DNA from: Pieris napi
Taxonomy: Eukaryota; Arthropoda; Insecta; Lepidoptera; Pieridae
Length of the DNA stretch: 64,000 bases
Direction of reading: 5' to 3'
Assembly: GCF_905475465.1 (NCBI RefSeq)
Contig: NC_062249.1
Coordinates: 3,236,501 to 3,300,500 of the forward strand
Position numbers and translations under genes: made by a program. Shown in pieces: positions 21,601 to 30,900 of this stretch. The stretch's first letter is position 1, and each line of letters opens with the position of its first letter. The notes under the pieces were generated by a model. It ran no database searches, was not told where the DNA came from, and saw only the letters and a list, made by a program, of their open reading frames with translations.

Positions 21601-24543
21601 CTGGACGTATCATGTTGTTCTTAAATAGACGGACTAACATTTATTCGTAAAAACTAAATCAGTCTAATTAACTCTCTATTTAAAGTACTCTTTCGTCTCT
21701 TTCTATCGGATTAAGTTGACGGTGTGTTAAAAAGAAACGATACAATTACTGTCTGGTTTGTTTCTTATGAATAAGGCCTATTGTTTAATGAACATTACCA
21801 CGAACCAATATGAATTAATCGTAACTGGACTGTTTCCAAGAAATTTTAGTATCATTACTTACCAATTCCAGGTCTTCACATCATTGTTTGTGTCCATGGA
21901 TTGGATGGAAATGCTGCGGATCTGCGTTTAGTCAAAACCTACCTAGAGTTAGGTCTGCCAGGAGCTCGATTGGACTTCCTTATGTCGGAGCGAAATCAAG
22001 GAGATACATTTTCCGATTTTGATACAATGACGGATAGGTATGGTAACTTGGTTCTATTATATAAATACTTTTTAGTAGTTTTAAATTTACTATTTTTTTT
22101 GCCCCGTACCCAAGAAAGTCGATCTTCGGCCTACTCCCTCTTAAGTAATAACTCTTCATAACAATTCTTAATTCGTACTAAAAAGGCATACAACCATCTT
22201 TGTTATGCATGGCGAGGTTAAGCCCAAGACCCTCATTGGAAGACACAAATGTTTTGTAAATAACGCTAATAAAAAATGCATTTCACTTTGAAAAATCTTG
22301 CAGGATTTACTATATTTGTTATATACTATCTTAATATATATAAATTACGTGTCACGTTGTTTGTCCGCTATGGACTCCTAAACTACTTAACCGATTTCAA
22401 TCATATTTGCACACCGTGTGCAGTTTGATCTAACTAAAAAGATAGCATAGCTTACATCTCAATTTATACCCGAAATATCATTTTATTGCAAAATATTTGT
22501 TTATTATATGATGGTCACAATTCTAACAGATGGCGCTGTGTTGAAAGTACCAACGTTTCACATAAGCAACAATTTAATGTTCTCCTACCGTTTCCCTTGA
22601 ATAGTTTGCTACTATGTAATATAACAAAAACCTTAGCCACAGCAACGCTTGGCCGGTCTGCTAGTATTTTATATATTTTTTTCTTTCAACACATTAAAAT
22701 ACAATATCCAATTTGTTCCTAAAACTTGTTTAATGAGAATAATAAAAAAATATTTGCATATTGAGAAGCTGACGGTTTCTTTTCAGGCTAGTTCAAGAAA
22801 TACTTACCCACGTACAGCACGCCGGTGAACCAGCAAGAATGAGTTTCGTGGGACATTCCTTAGGCACAATCATAATTCGGTCTGCTCTGGCTAGACCACA
22901 AATGAAACCTTTCCTTGGACGTTTACATACATTCCTCTCTCTTAGTGGTCCACACTTGGGCACATTGTATAACTCCAGTGGACTTGTTAATGCAGGTAAT
23001 TACATTCATTAATAAACTTTAATACCTGTATATTATTATTTTTATTATTAGTGTATATTCTGTAATCTGTCTGATGCAATCGTGTACAACTGTTGTGCAA
23101 CTTTGTCAAAAGATTTAGACGTTAGCGTCTATCTAGTACCCCTAACATATTTGTATAAAGTTTGGGAGTTCAACAATCGCGAGTCAAAATTCGCGAACGG
23201 CTGAAAAGTTCGTAGGCTGGCACATAGATGGCGCTACTAGTTTTAAAAAGACACTTGCGTAAATTTTACAAACATTAGTTTGTGAGATATAATATTTTTA
23301 GTAAAGGAACTTTTATTTGTTTAAAAACATTTAAAAGTTAACTCTCGAAACCTACCTATTTCTTCAAAGATTAATCATACTATAAGTTCAATAACTGCAG
23401 AGCTAGAAACGAAATAATATTGTAAATCAGCTATTCACTCCATCCAGCGGCACTCCCTAAATCGTGGCAATGGTATCTCTAGACTTTTTCTTGTGTCATA
23501 AGAATTAAGACTTTAACCTGTTACAGGTATGTGGTTTATGCAAAAGTGGAAGAAGTCTGGCTCGCTTCTTCAACTGTCTCTGCGCGATGCGTCGGACCCA
23601 CGGAAGTCATTTCTATATCGGCTTAGTGAAAGGAGTCAGTTACATCATTTCAAGCATATCCTGCTGTGTGGATCTGGACAGGACCGTTACGTACCTTTAC
23701 ACTCCGCGAGGCTTGAGCTTTGCAAAGCGGCTGCTAAGGACACTTCGTTACTGGGACAAGCTTACAGGGAAATGGTAACCAATGCAGAAATAAAGTATTC
23801 ACTTCGAATAGCTATTGATTTCTTGTTCACTAGTCTTTGTAAAATGAAATAAAAGCTACACTTTATATATTTATTGAAGTGAAACTTCTTTATCGGGGTT
23901 GGAAAAAATTTTTACACACATTTGTCACATTTTTCGGTTACGCGCCATCTTTTTCTTGTCCCTACCACGGTTGATCCGAAGAGATTCGAAGCCATTAGTA
24001 ACAAAAATATATAATAACGATAACAATGATAGTAATACTAATAATTCTATTACAATTAATGAAATTCTGTAATAATCTTAGTACTACATAGTAGTACAGT
24101 AATAAGTTAAAATGAAATAATTGTATTTGTATTCATGTCTATGATAATAAAAGCCTTTTGTTAAACTTTATCTAATTTAACTTTATTTAACCAATTTCTG
24201 TAAAGTTGCATATAGTAGATCATTTTTCGAAAAATAAGGTCATAAAGAAGTTTCACTTCTTACGTGTGTACACCTAGTACACGCACACATTTTTTTTTTA
24301 TTTATTTATTTAGTCTCTGTTTATCAAATAATAATTTGGGAGACGACTTTTCAGGTCCACAACATGGTATCACCACTTGCTGCTCGTGCGTCTTCAGTAG
24401 CCGTGGTACGGTATGACGTTCAACACGCATTGCCCCACACGGCAAGCGCTTTGGTTGGCAGGGCTGCTCACATCGCCGCCCTCGATTCCGACTTATTTAT
24501 AGAAAAGTTCCTTCTAGTCTCAGCCCTTAAATATTTCAGATAA
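671..24543 (+). CDS. FAM135: FAM135 family protein (putative DUF676-type lipase/serine esterase), 16 coding exons
   Basis: Coding exons: 671-747, 9059-9276, 10680-10926, 12047-12190, 13086-13254, 13444-13604, 13757-13963, 14244-14314, 14387-17301, 17482-17608, 19591-19716, 20888-21073, 21872-22037, 22787-22995, 23527-23774, 24355-24543. All introns are GT-AG and the phases join without a stop, giving 1819 residues. The N-terminus (MTDLQATFEFSVELYKF) and next exons match the conserved FAM135 N-terminal domain. Residues of about 430-1400, mostly exon 9, are low-complexity and rich in Ser, Pro and Lys. From about residue 1550 the protein is a hydrolase domain of the DUF676 type: VHGLDG, GHSLG (Ser1629), QDRYVP (Asp1727) and GRAAHIAALDS (His1796) form a plausible catalytic triad. 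Human FAM135A is shorter (about 1500 residues). Substrate and localisation are not established for the family. The start at 671 fits the family N-terminus. Confidence 0.95.
1684..1885 (-). repeat. Retroelement 3'-end-like repeat
   Basis: Starts with an AAT microsatellite that reads as an A/T-rich tail on the minus strand, followed by about 200 bases of moderate GC content resembling dispersed lepidopteran retroelement tails. Class is inferred from this architecture only. Confidence 0.4.
2370..2605 (+). mobile_element. Partial copy of the AGGGAGTCC-type MITE
   Basis: Begins with a CAGGGCGTCCC terminus and is similar through most of its length to the reverse complement of the complete element at 37407-37678, but the far terminal repeat is lost. 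A decayed non-autonomous DNA transposon. Confidence 0.6.
2769..2893 (-). mobile_element. Non-LTR retrotransposon 3' end (family A)
   Basis: Contains the family-A tail (CGGGCAGGAGGCTC and a GCGAGTGCGTTGCCGGCC block). Longer copies at 21196-21505 and 41930-42230 show this tail directly follows the C-terminus of a reverse-transcriptase ORF, so these fragments are 5'-truncated LINE insertions. The tail reads on the minus strand here. Confidence 0.75.
2935..3051 (+). repeat. Dispersed repeat, also at 7058-7165
   Basis: A block around ACCTTTAATGCTGGCA and TGAGCGAGGAAAG recurs at 7058-7165 with modest divergence. The parent family is not recognised. Confidence 0.5.
3033..3193. mobile_element. MITE with GCGATTCTGTAACTCAC termini
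   Basis: Both ends carry TTGCGATTCTGTAACTCAC as an inverted repeat around a short GC-containing core. A second copy with the same termini and core lies at 12512-12646. It has no coding capacity. Confidence 0.75.
3945..4250. mobile_element. MITE with long (about 115-bp) inverted repeats
   Basis: Ends in CGTAAAATTGTAAACACCG and its inverse, and the two arms stay alignable for about 115 bases, including a CTCGCGAGAT block, with a few substitutions. The spacer is about 75 bases. No ORF. The target duplication is not clear. Confidence 0.8.
4996..5109 (-). mobile_element. Non-LTR retrotransposon 3' end (family A)
   Basis: Same CGGGCAGGAGGCTC ... GCGAGTGCGTTGCCGGCC tail as at 2769-2893, inserted in the left arm of the foldback element. 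Confidence 0.75.
5158..5283 (-). mobile_element. Non-LTR retrotransposon 3' end (family B)
   Basis: Reads on the minus strand as the CCTGGAAGAGATCGCTCG / GATAAGGCCGCC tail with a terminal A/T-rich run. The same tail follows a reverse-transcriptase C-terminus at 55440-55805. Confidence 0.7.
5923..6152. mobile_element. GC-rich MITE with GTCCACACAGAGCGAGC termini
   Basis: A 230-bp GC-rich island bounded by an inverted repeat of about 35 bases (TAATAGGCGNGTCC, then CACACAGAGCGAGCAGC). The ends suggest TA target duplication. The 73-codon ORF inside follows from the base composition and is not a gene. Confidence 0.8.
6758..7025 (+). mobile_element. tRNA-derived SINE
   Basis: The head carries pol III box A-like (TCTAGTGGTTAGT) and box B (GGGTTCGATCCCC) sequences in tRNA spacing. 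The body is unrelated to tRNA and has a LINE-like 3' part containing CCCATAACACAAGCTTCACC, ending in an A-rich run. A SINE with a retrotransposon-matched tail, not a functional tRNA gene. Confidence 0.8.
7058..7165 (+). repeat. Dispersed repeat, second copy
   Basis: Similar to 2935-3051. Downstream, 7151-7390 contains a 79-codon minus-strand ORF that I do not recognise and do not call as a gene. Confidence 0.45.
8013..8320 (+). mobile_element. Non-autonomous Helitron
   Basis: Starts with TC after A (8012), continues with TATATAAAATTCTCGTGAC, and ends in GGTCAGCTAG followed by T (8321). The A^T insertion without target duplication and the CTAG end are diagnostic of Helitrons. Confidence 0.85.
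8388..8508 (+). mobile_element. Non-LTR retrotransposon 3' end (family B)
   Basis: CCTGGAAGAGATTGCTCG / GATGAGGCCGCC tail ending in repeated TAAA units. 5'-truncated copy without coding sequence. Confidence 0.75.
8838..9019 (-). mobile_element. tRNA-derived SINE (family S), truncated
   Basis: The minus strand reads as a tRNA-like head (box B GGTTCGATCCCC) and body; the 3' part is missing. Its head ends 39 bases before FAM135 exon 2, so it abuts the splice acceptor. Confidence 0.8.
9277..10679 (+). other. FAM135 intron 2
   Basis: GT-AG intron. A retroelement tail at 9608-9752 (family C) is the only element named; the rest is AT-rich and shows nothing I can support. An AGGTTTCACTTCT motif near 10556 resembles the terminus of the MITE at 23877-24263. 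Confidence 0.8.
9608..9752 (-). mobile_element. Retroelement 3' end (family C)
   Basis: Carries the family-C block (ACTGCCAGTTCTC, AGAAGAACTGGCAATAAACTC). Other copies are at 35078-35228, 44617-44935 and 63541-63702, with a diverged relative at 20222-20375. On the minus strand it ends in a TGACTTT-type tail, typical of a LINE 3' end. Confidence 0.65.
10927..12046 (+). other. FAM135 intron 3
   Basis: GT-AG intron containing one full SINE (11681-11960). ORFs at 11080-11593 are AT-rich chance frames without recognisable protein features. Confidence 0.8.
11681..11960 (-). mobile_element. tRNA-derived SINE (family S), near full length
   Basis: On the minus strand: tRNA-like head with box B (GGTTCGATCCCC), a conserved body including the CCAATGGACTTTC/CATAGA region and GATCACC..GCCTATTAGATTG, and a 3' end in GTAGTGCCACTG. 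Matches the consensus of the other copies over about 280 bases. Confidence 0.85.
12191..13085 (+). other. FAM135 intron 4
   Basis: GT-AG intron with a transposon terminus near 12375-12430 (GGGGGCTGTCCATTAATCACG, related to the element at 30774-31211) and a MITE at 12512-12646. Otherwise nothing recognised. Confidence 0.8.
12512..12646. mobile_element. MITE with GCGATTCTGTAACTCAC termini
   Basis: Inverted termini CCTGCGATTCTGTAACTCAC extended by TTT; same family as 3033-3193. The core shares the AAATCAGTCGTGAAGCAGTC and GATTTGGCATTCTG blocks in inverted order. Confidence 0.8.
15886..16059 (+). repeat. In-frame heptapeptide tandem repeat in FAM135 exon 9
   Basis: About eight consecutive 21-bp units encode a seven-residue repeat with consensus S-G/D-x-A-T-P-K/R (residues about 932-989). 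Units differ at the third position (R, K, G, L) and at synonymous sites, so the array is not a fresh slippage product. Each unit has a Thr/Ser-Pro step followed by a basic residue, the type of site used by proline-directed kinases. It lies in the predicted disordered middle of the protein and is followed by a Lys/Arg-rich stretch. Confidence 0.9.
16714..16863 (+). other. Cysteine-rich segment in FAM135 exon 9
   Basis: Residues about 1208-1257 contain 11 cysteines in 50 positions, several spaced C-x2-C, C-x3-C or C-x4-C, within a protein that is otherwise Ser/Lys-rich and Cys-poor. The spacing resembles metal-binding clusters but matches no named finger that I recognise. The reading frame is open through the whole 2.9-kb exon, so this is real coding sequence. 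Confidence 0.75.
17720..19160. mobile_element. 1.44-kb foldback (long-inverted-repeat) element in FAM135 intron 10
   Basis: Left arm 17720-18389 and right arm 18503-19160 are inverted copies, nearly identical except for small indels and a few substitutions, around a 113-bp spacer. The outer ends are GACCAGTGC and GCACTGGTC, each flanked by TA (17718-17719 and 19161-19162), consistent with a TA target duplication. Each arm also holds a small hairpin (CTATGGTAA ... TTACCATAG) and a G/C homopolymer run. No credible ORF. Non-autonomous DNA transposon by structure; superfamily not determined. Confidence 0.85.
19215..19455. repeat. GC-rich repeat with GACAACGTC inverted ends
   Basis: A GC-rich block in an AT-rich intron, bounded by ACGTGACAACGTC and its inverse GACGTTGTCACGTC. 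Probable MITE adjacent to the foldback element; the target duplication is not clear. Confidence 0.5.
19717..20887 (+). other. FAM135 intron 11
   Basis: GT-AG intron. 20222-20375 is a diverged relative of the family-C retroelement tail (GTCAAAAGTCAAATCATTTA, then AAGAATGGGCAAGAAACTCC). The remainder is AT-rich without recognisable features. Confidence 0.75.
21196..21505 (+). mobile_element. Non-LTR retrotransposon 3' fragment with RT C-terminus (family A)
   Basis: In FAM135 intron 12. The plus-strand frame encodes the end of a LINE polyprotein (motifs HPYHL, RSTTERFSRQFLPRTT, LWNQLP, FDLGSFKKR) followed by the GGCCGGCAACGCACTCGCG tail and CCTGTTCTATAAAAAA end. 5'-truncated; not part of FAM135. 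Confidence 0.8.
22329..22664 (+). mobile_element. Non-autonomous Helitron
   Basis: In FAM135 intron 13. Begins TC after A, shows the ATATATAAATTACGTGTCACG start shared with other copies in modified form, and ends GGCCGGTCTGCTAG before T. Confidence 0.75.
22996..23526 (+). other. FAM135 intron 14
   Basis: GT-AG intron of 531 bases. I see no repeat or gene that I can name in it. Confidence 0.8.
23877..24263. mobile_element. MITE with GAAGTGAAACTTCTTTAT termini
   Basis: In FAM135 intron 15. An 18-base terminal sequence at the left recurs inverted at the right (ATAAAGAAGTTTCACTTC). The core is non-coding. The end motif GAAGTTTCACTTC also occurs near 46976. Confidence 0.7.
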
Positions 24544-27403
24544 AGCACAATGTCTCAATAAATATCGGTATAAATGGCAGTCAGGGGTCTTGGAGATGGA
24601 CGTGATTTGTTTTCGTAATACAATTTGTATGACAAAGATATTATGTTGGTCATATGACCATTCCCATACAAATTATATTATTGACTTTAATCACGCTGAT
24701 CATATCTAGGGCCCCTAAGCACGATTCCTTGGTTATACTCGCTTGCATTAAGGAATTTTAATAGACTTTTATGATTACATGTATTGGTTATACACTTATG
24801 TCTATTCTACTATATAAGCTGTCCGGAACTTTATATTCACCGAAAATAAATTAAATTATTACTTTTATTATAAATTACTTTTGAATCGGTTTTTACTACT
24901 TAAAGTGTAATATTTACATACCCACTGAACAGCTTACGTCGTGGAATGAGTCGCTACAAATTCAAAAATCTGCTAGATTTATCAGTTTTGAATAGCAACA
25001 TTTTAATCATACATAATTATATGACGTAAAACCGTTCCTAGTTTAATATTATTATGGTTGTTAGAAAAACATGGTGCACATTGCAATTTTATAATTACAT
25101 ATTTCTATGTTCTAACACTCGTTTATTTACTGCGAAATACTCGCATTTCAAGGCATTTATCCATTGCACTATTAAGTAATGATTTTATATTAAATCCTAA
25201 CTCAATCTACATATTTGATCCGGTGGTCATCTGTCAACTGTCATGAACTGATTTCTAATCTCTAAGATTAAAGCTTAGATTAAGGATAAGAAATAAAGAC
25301 GAGACTAAGTTCTGAGTATGACTCGCGTTTGTTAATACGCGTTTATGACATACTTAACGCTAAACATGAATATTACCCACGCACCATTATTAAGATAGCA
25401 CTGGATCAAACAATGTAGATACTTAAAATATTTTCAAGGAATTATAGGTGCGTAATAAAATAAAACAATTTTAATTAGGTAAACTCTAAGACGGATCTTT
25501 ACACCAAATTATTTAAGACTAAGCATAGCAAGTGTAGATAATTGTATTGTAGCTGATAGGTTAAGGTTGACATAATAATAAATTTTATTTAATGATTGTT
25601 GTGCGAACGGTGTCTTAGTCTGAGTGTCTTTGGGTAAGATTGAGTCGAGACTAAGCACGCACAATGACTCCCTTATGTCAAAGTCCTATACGTTTTTAAA
25701 ATACGTGAGCCGCACTTAGCGATAGGTCTCGGGACTAACGGACTTACGGGTGTCTCAGTATGCGCTGAGTCTCCACTCCGAATCTTATAATTTATGTCGT
25801 TATTCACAAAGTGTTTATGAGTTGTACTGTTGGACGAGTCGAAGCCCTATTCATGGATACGTTGCATACAGGATATATAGAAATTTTCATTAATTCACGC
25901 AATAAGCGACAATGTTGGTATGCGAATACATCATTATTAATCCTTCTAGGTTATTGAATTCTCAAAAACAGATATTTAAATGCGTACCTGTCACATTCGA
26001 AACATAATTGATTTTAAAGTATTTAATGTACATTTATAAACTATACACCACGCTACAGGGTAGCCTGAAGAAAAAAAAATAATTTCAGAACTTTTTTTTC
26101 TAATAGCAATTCTTTGTTTTGAGGCTAAGGTTTTATATTGTAAACACAAACGTTGAATTTATTTTTTTTCAGTCAACTAAAACATCTGGCCTCTAATTTG
26201 GCCATAGCCTTATTTAATACATAACAGGTAGAAATAAAAATGTAAATTTTATCGAATGTTAGACTGATCTTTAAAATTATACGAATAATATCGGAACTTT
26301 TTTTTAGCAAGAGTGTTTATGAAAATAATTATTATATTAACTTGGTCTGTCCATGTCTTTAAATGTAGATACAATTTTATACAGGGCTTCATTTTTAATA
26401 TATTTATGTTTTAATGAATATAATATACAATTAAATAACATGGTGTCAGAGCTGCCGTGGTGGTCATAAAATATAATATTACTGAATTTGTGTGGCCTGA
26501 CATCACCCTTAATTAAATGTGTTTAGTTATAAATAAATACTGTATGAAAATTCCATAAAAATACATTTATTGTTGTCCTAGAGCTTGATGATTGAATAGG
26601 CAAAATAATTGCTCACGAGCGTGCTTAAATGAGAACATACTTTAATATTTACGTAGATTTACTTATTATTAAAATCACGATAAAACAATTTTGTAAATAG
26701 ATTTTTTTTTTATTAGTAAGTAAACTGTTTGTAATATAAATTCGAATGTAAAATACATTTGGCAATGTGTCGATGTTATACACGTATGATGAAATAAATT
26801 ATTAAAATATTACCTTACTTTTTTTATATCTACCTCAGCAGAACTTCTTTATTGGACTACAAAATATAATTCAAACCCTAATAATATTTTGTTTTTTAGT
26901 TCTGGAGTACATTAAACTGTGAGTTGATATTATTTTCCTCCGATTCTGGTAGAAGAAAACTGAAAAGTGAATTCTACGCGGCAAAATTCAAATTGTGACA
27001 TATGTATTCTTGAGCAACAGCATAATCGGACGAGTCTATGGACCGTGTTTATTCTTTACAAAACACAAACATGACAACTGACACCATATTTCAGAGATTA
27101 CATTGTCAAGTGTCACATTGCTCGAATTTCATCAATCGGCATTCGGCAATCGCATTTCGCAGTTTCCTTGCGTTCTTGGTGGGGTATCAGTAACAAATTC
27201 GTATAAAATGTATTTGTTATAATTTATCTTAATAGTCAAACGTATAATTGAACAAACAATATTATTGTGAATGTGATAGTGAAAAGCAACGTGATTTAAA
27301 ACTACGTAAATTATCTATCTTCCGGGGTATAAGGCAATGCAAATTGTGATTTCTATCGTCGAGGAGGTATTTTTAATAAAATAAACTGTAGTAAATATAC
27401 AAA
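24544..27403 (+). other. Intergenic region between FAM135 and CYRI
   Basis: Holds the FAM135 3' UTR and the CYRI promoter/leader. 24589-24717 has weak inverted ends (AGGGGTCTTGGAGATG / GATCATATCTAGGGCCCCT), possibly an old MITE. The 200 bases before 27404 probably include the CYRI leader. ORFs here are short and unsupported. Confidence 0.7.
24557..24562 (+). terminator. Probable poly(A) signal of FAM135
   Basis: A canonical AATAAA lies 14 bases after the FAM135 stop codon. Another lies at 24845-24850, which would give a 3' UTR of about 320 bases. Which one is used cannot be told from sequence. Confidence 0.45.
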
Positions 27404-27913
27404 ATGGGTAAATTATTGAGTTTGCTTGCTCGAGACGATTCGAATTGCTGTTCATCGCCACGATACGATATATTTTTGGATTTTGAGAATGCTGCGCCCA
27501 CTGATACAGAGCGAGATGTGTATGAAGAAGTGCAAAGGGTTTTGTTTAATTCCGATAAGATATTAGAAGAAATACAATGTTATAAGGGTGCTGGAAAGGA
27601 GATACGAGAGGCGATAGCTGACCCTTCTACGATTACTCAGGAAAGAGCCTGGCGCGCCGTAAAACCTTTAGTTGACAAACTCCTGCGGTTCTATAACCAC
27701 TCCTTGGAATTGCAACGGGTGAGTCATTTTATTAACAAAGAATCCTTGCTTTAGGGCGTAATCAAAGCTTTTGTGCCCATGTTTCGGAATCATAACTGTT
27801 ATACTGTAATGTACATAAATGGTTAATTTTATTTTAATTTACCATGATTGCAGTTTGAAAAACAGAAGCAAGATTCTATACTAAATTGGTGTAAAACTGA
27901 ATAATTAATATGA

Positions 27914-27958
<45 letters not shown>

Positions 27959-30900
27959 AACTTTTTGTGCTCAAACTTGATAAAATGCTAATCTCTATTC
28001 TGTAATATTATGTCTTACTTCTTCATGTCTTAATCCCTGAAGATATTATAATGATAACAGCTATTAATAATAATTCTAAGGGACAAGCCACATATTGTTA
28101 ATAAGCCTCCATTACTTTCGTTTAGCGGTTGTTATTTTAATTGTGATAATATTTTGTTATGTTGCAGTTACAAAAATAGTAATATATTATTTTTCATATT
28201 TCTTATTGTAAACTAAAATACAAACAAAGAAGATAATACTGTGTCAGGTTTCATAATATGTTGTGTGTTGATATGCATTGCATGCATTACGCAACCAGCT
28301 TAATAATTTTGTAATGAAAGGAAAACAGATGAAATATATCATTGTTTACCAGAGGCTCTCATATCTCTTATCTGAAGGATGTTTTATCTTTATCAGCAAT
28401 GATATAGTGCTGATAAAACATAAGATACAGTCATATGTTCATACTCACTTCCTGTTACACTGTTTGATTTTGTTTATTCATAGTTTTTTTATTATCATTA
28501 ACCACAAACTTATGTTATTTTACATATCAGATATCAATTAATTCAATTACAATTTCTTTCGACTACTATTATTATATATATAACTGTATTGAAATATTTG
28601 CATAAGCATAAGTTTTCATTGTTCATAAAACTATAAAAACATAAATAACTTATTCAACTTAATACTACTGTTACAAGGTGTTGTTTTTGTTAACTTAATA
28701 TAGATAATTATTGTGATATTCAATGTTATTACCAATTTTAACATCATATTATTTTACTAGCTGTGTCCAGCTGGTGCTAAGACAGTCCCAGTTTTCCCTA
28801 TCCATATTTAGCCTCCTCTATCTTTCAGAAGAGAGAACTTGCTACTTGCTACTCTCCAATACATTTAATAAAATAAACCTTCATAGTTTTAACAATGCAA
28901 GCCACAAAAGCTATGTTATAAATTCTGATCATAATATCATGATTTAACAATGTCAGGGTTATAAATAACTTATGAGGTGAAATTACAAGGGTGTTCATTG
29001 AACTGTGCAAGTTTAGACTACACTGCACACTTGTTTAAAGGTTATTTGTCCCTTTTAATATATTTATTCCTTAGCAGCTGCAGACACTGGGGAGTTTCTG
29101 CTCAAGCTATGTTATATATTTTTTTTAAAATCATCACATACTATATATTACATGAGAAACATGAAAAAATGTTTTCTATATACTTGTTTAGAAATTGCTT
29201 GATACTGAATTATTATTCATAGCAGATTATAATATTCTATTTCTAGCTGGTGTAGAATCCATAAATTCTTCATACTCAGCACTGATGTATTCGAATTTTT
29301 GTCAATAACTGTAGTAAAAGAATGTTAAACAATTTATTATTTTCTTTATAATTGTTCTGACATTCACGGTCTGAGTAATTAGATATATCAGTAATAATTA
29401 ATTGTAGGAATGAAAAAGAGTGGTATTTCAATGACTTAATCACCATACAACATGCTAAGTGCACACCTTTGGGCATTTAAACAGCTCGTAAATCATATCT
29501 CATGGAACTTGATAGCTAGAAACCGACAATTTAAAAAAAATATAACATTTTATTGACAATCCTTAGCCATAACTGCTGACAAGCATGCTAATCGACGTTA
29601 TTAAAGCTTTATAAAATGGTATAGTTTTATTTTAAAGAATTTAAATTTTCTTTTCCATTTCCTAAAAAAATTAAGCGTATTAGTTTTTCCCGGAACCGTT
29701 CGAAGTGAATCTGTTTTGTTACGTATGAATAATAATTTTAAGACCTAATTAATAATATGACATTACAAACCAGTTCTTCCCTATAGTATCACACTATTTA
29801 CATCAATACGGTTTATTTTGTAATTGTTATTATAATGTTATATATCGTAATACAATGCGGTATGGAATGATTGACTCGAAGTGCATTTCTAATAGATGCA
29901 TCATTCTATAAATTGTACAATGGGTCCTATATACCTAAGATTACATGTGTAAAGTATGCAGATATGACTATGGAACGCAATATAAAATTGTATGATAATA
30001 ACATCAATTGACTACTTGCAATTAAATTGACTGATATGATGATAAACGATGGTAGGTTCACGGTTACAGTTAAAGATTTTTGTCTAGAATTCAATACAAC
30101 TATAAAATAAATCCACGACTCGTAGCAACAACGTCTGGTACTTTTTAAACCCCGGCCGTAAGTGCATCATATTTACTGATGCAATTTAATTGAAAATATT
30201 ACCCCTGTAACCATATGTTACAATCATCCAATAAAATGTTGGACCGCGTGAGATTTGTATTAATAACATCCTTCTATGAGCTGTTGACATCAATTGGCTT
30301 ATAATTTATTTATTAACGTAACGATTTGGTGTATGGTCCACCAGCTATGTCCGTGCGATTTGAATGAAGGAACAGAGTTACTCATCTTGTTTTGAAAGCG
30401 CGAGTACGGAACTGAAAAGAATATGATGAATGTAGAATGATCATTACGATTCAATCGTCCACACTTCAGTAGAAAATAGTATATATGTTCAAATATGTGT
30501 TAATGCTTCTAGATCGCTCAAGTACGTAAATGAACCCAAAAATAAATCGCCGATTGAAGTAAAGTTTATTTTCAATTTATTATAATTAATACTGATTATT
30601 AATTCTCAAAGGGGCCATACAAATAAAAATATTAGAACACTAAAAAAACTATCCTTAATTTTATAACTTATAGTAACACAACTAATACGAATAGTAAGAA
30701 TTTTAAGCGAAACAATTATTGTATGAATTTATTATTAAATGTTAAATAATAATAACACTCTCAAAATTCGTTTGGGGGCGTCCATAAATTACGTGAGGTT
30801 TTTTTTTAAATTCTCTGTACCTCCCTCCCCCCCTGGTGAGATGTCGTGAGATTTTATTCAACCCCCTCCCCCAACCCCCAATCTCACGTGAGATTTTTCA

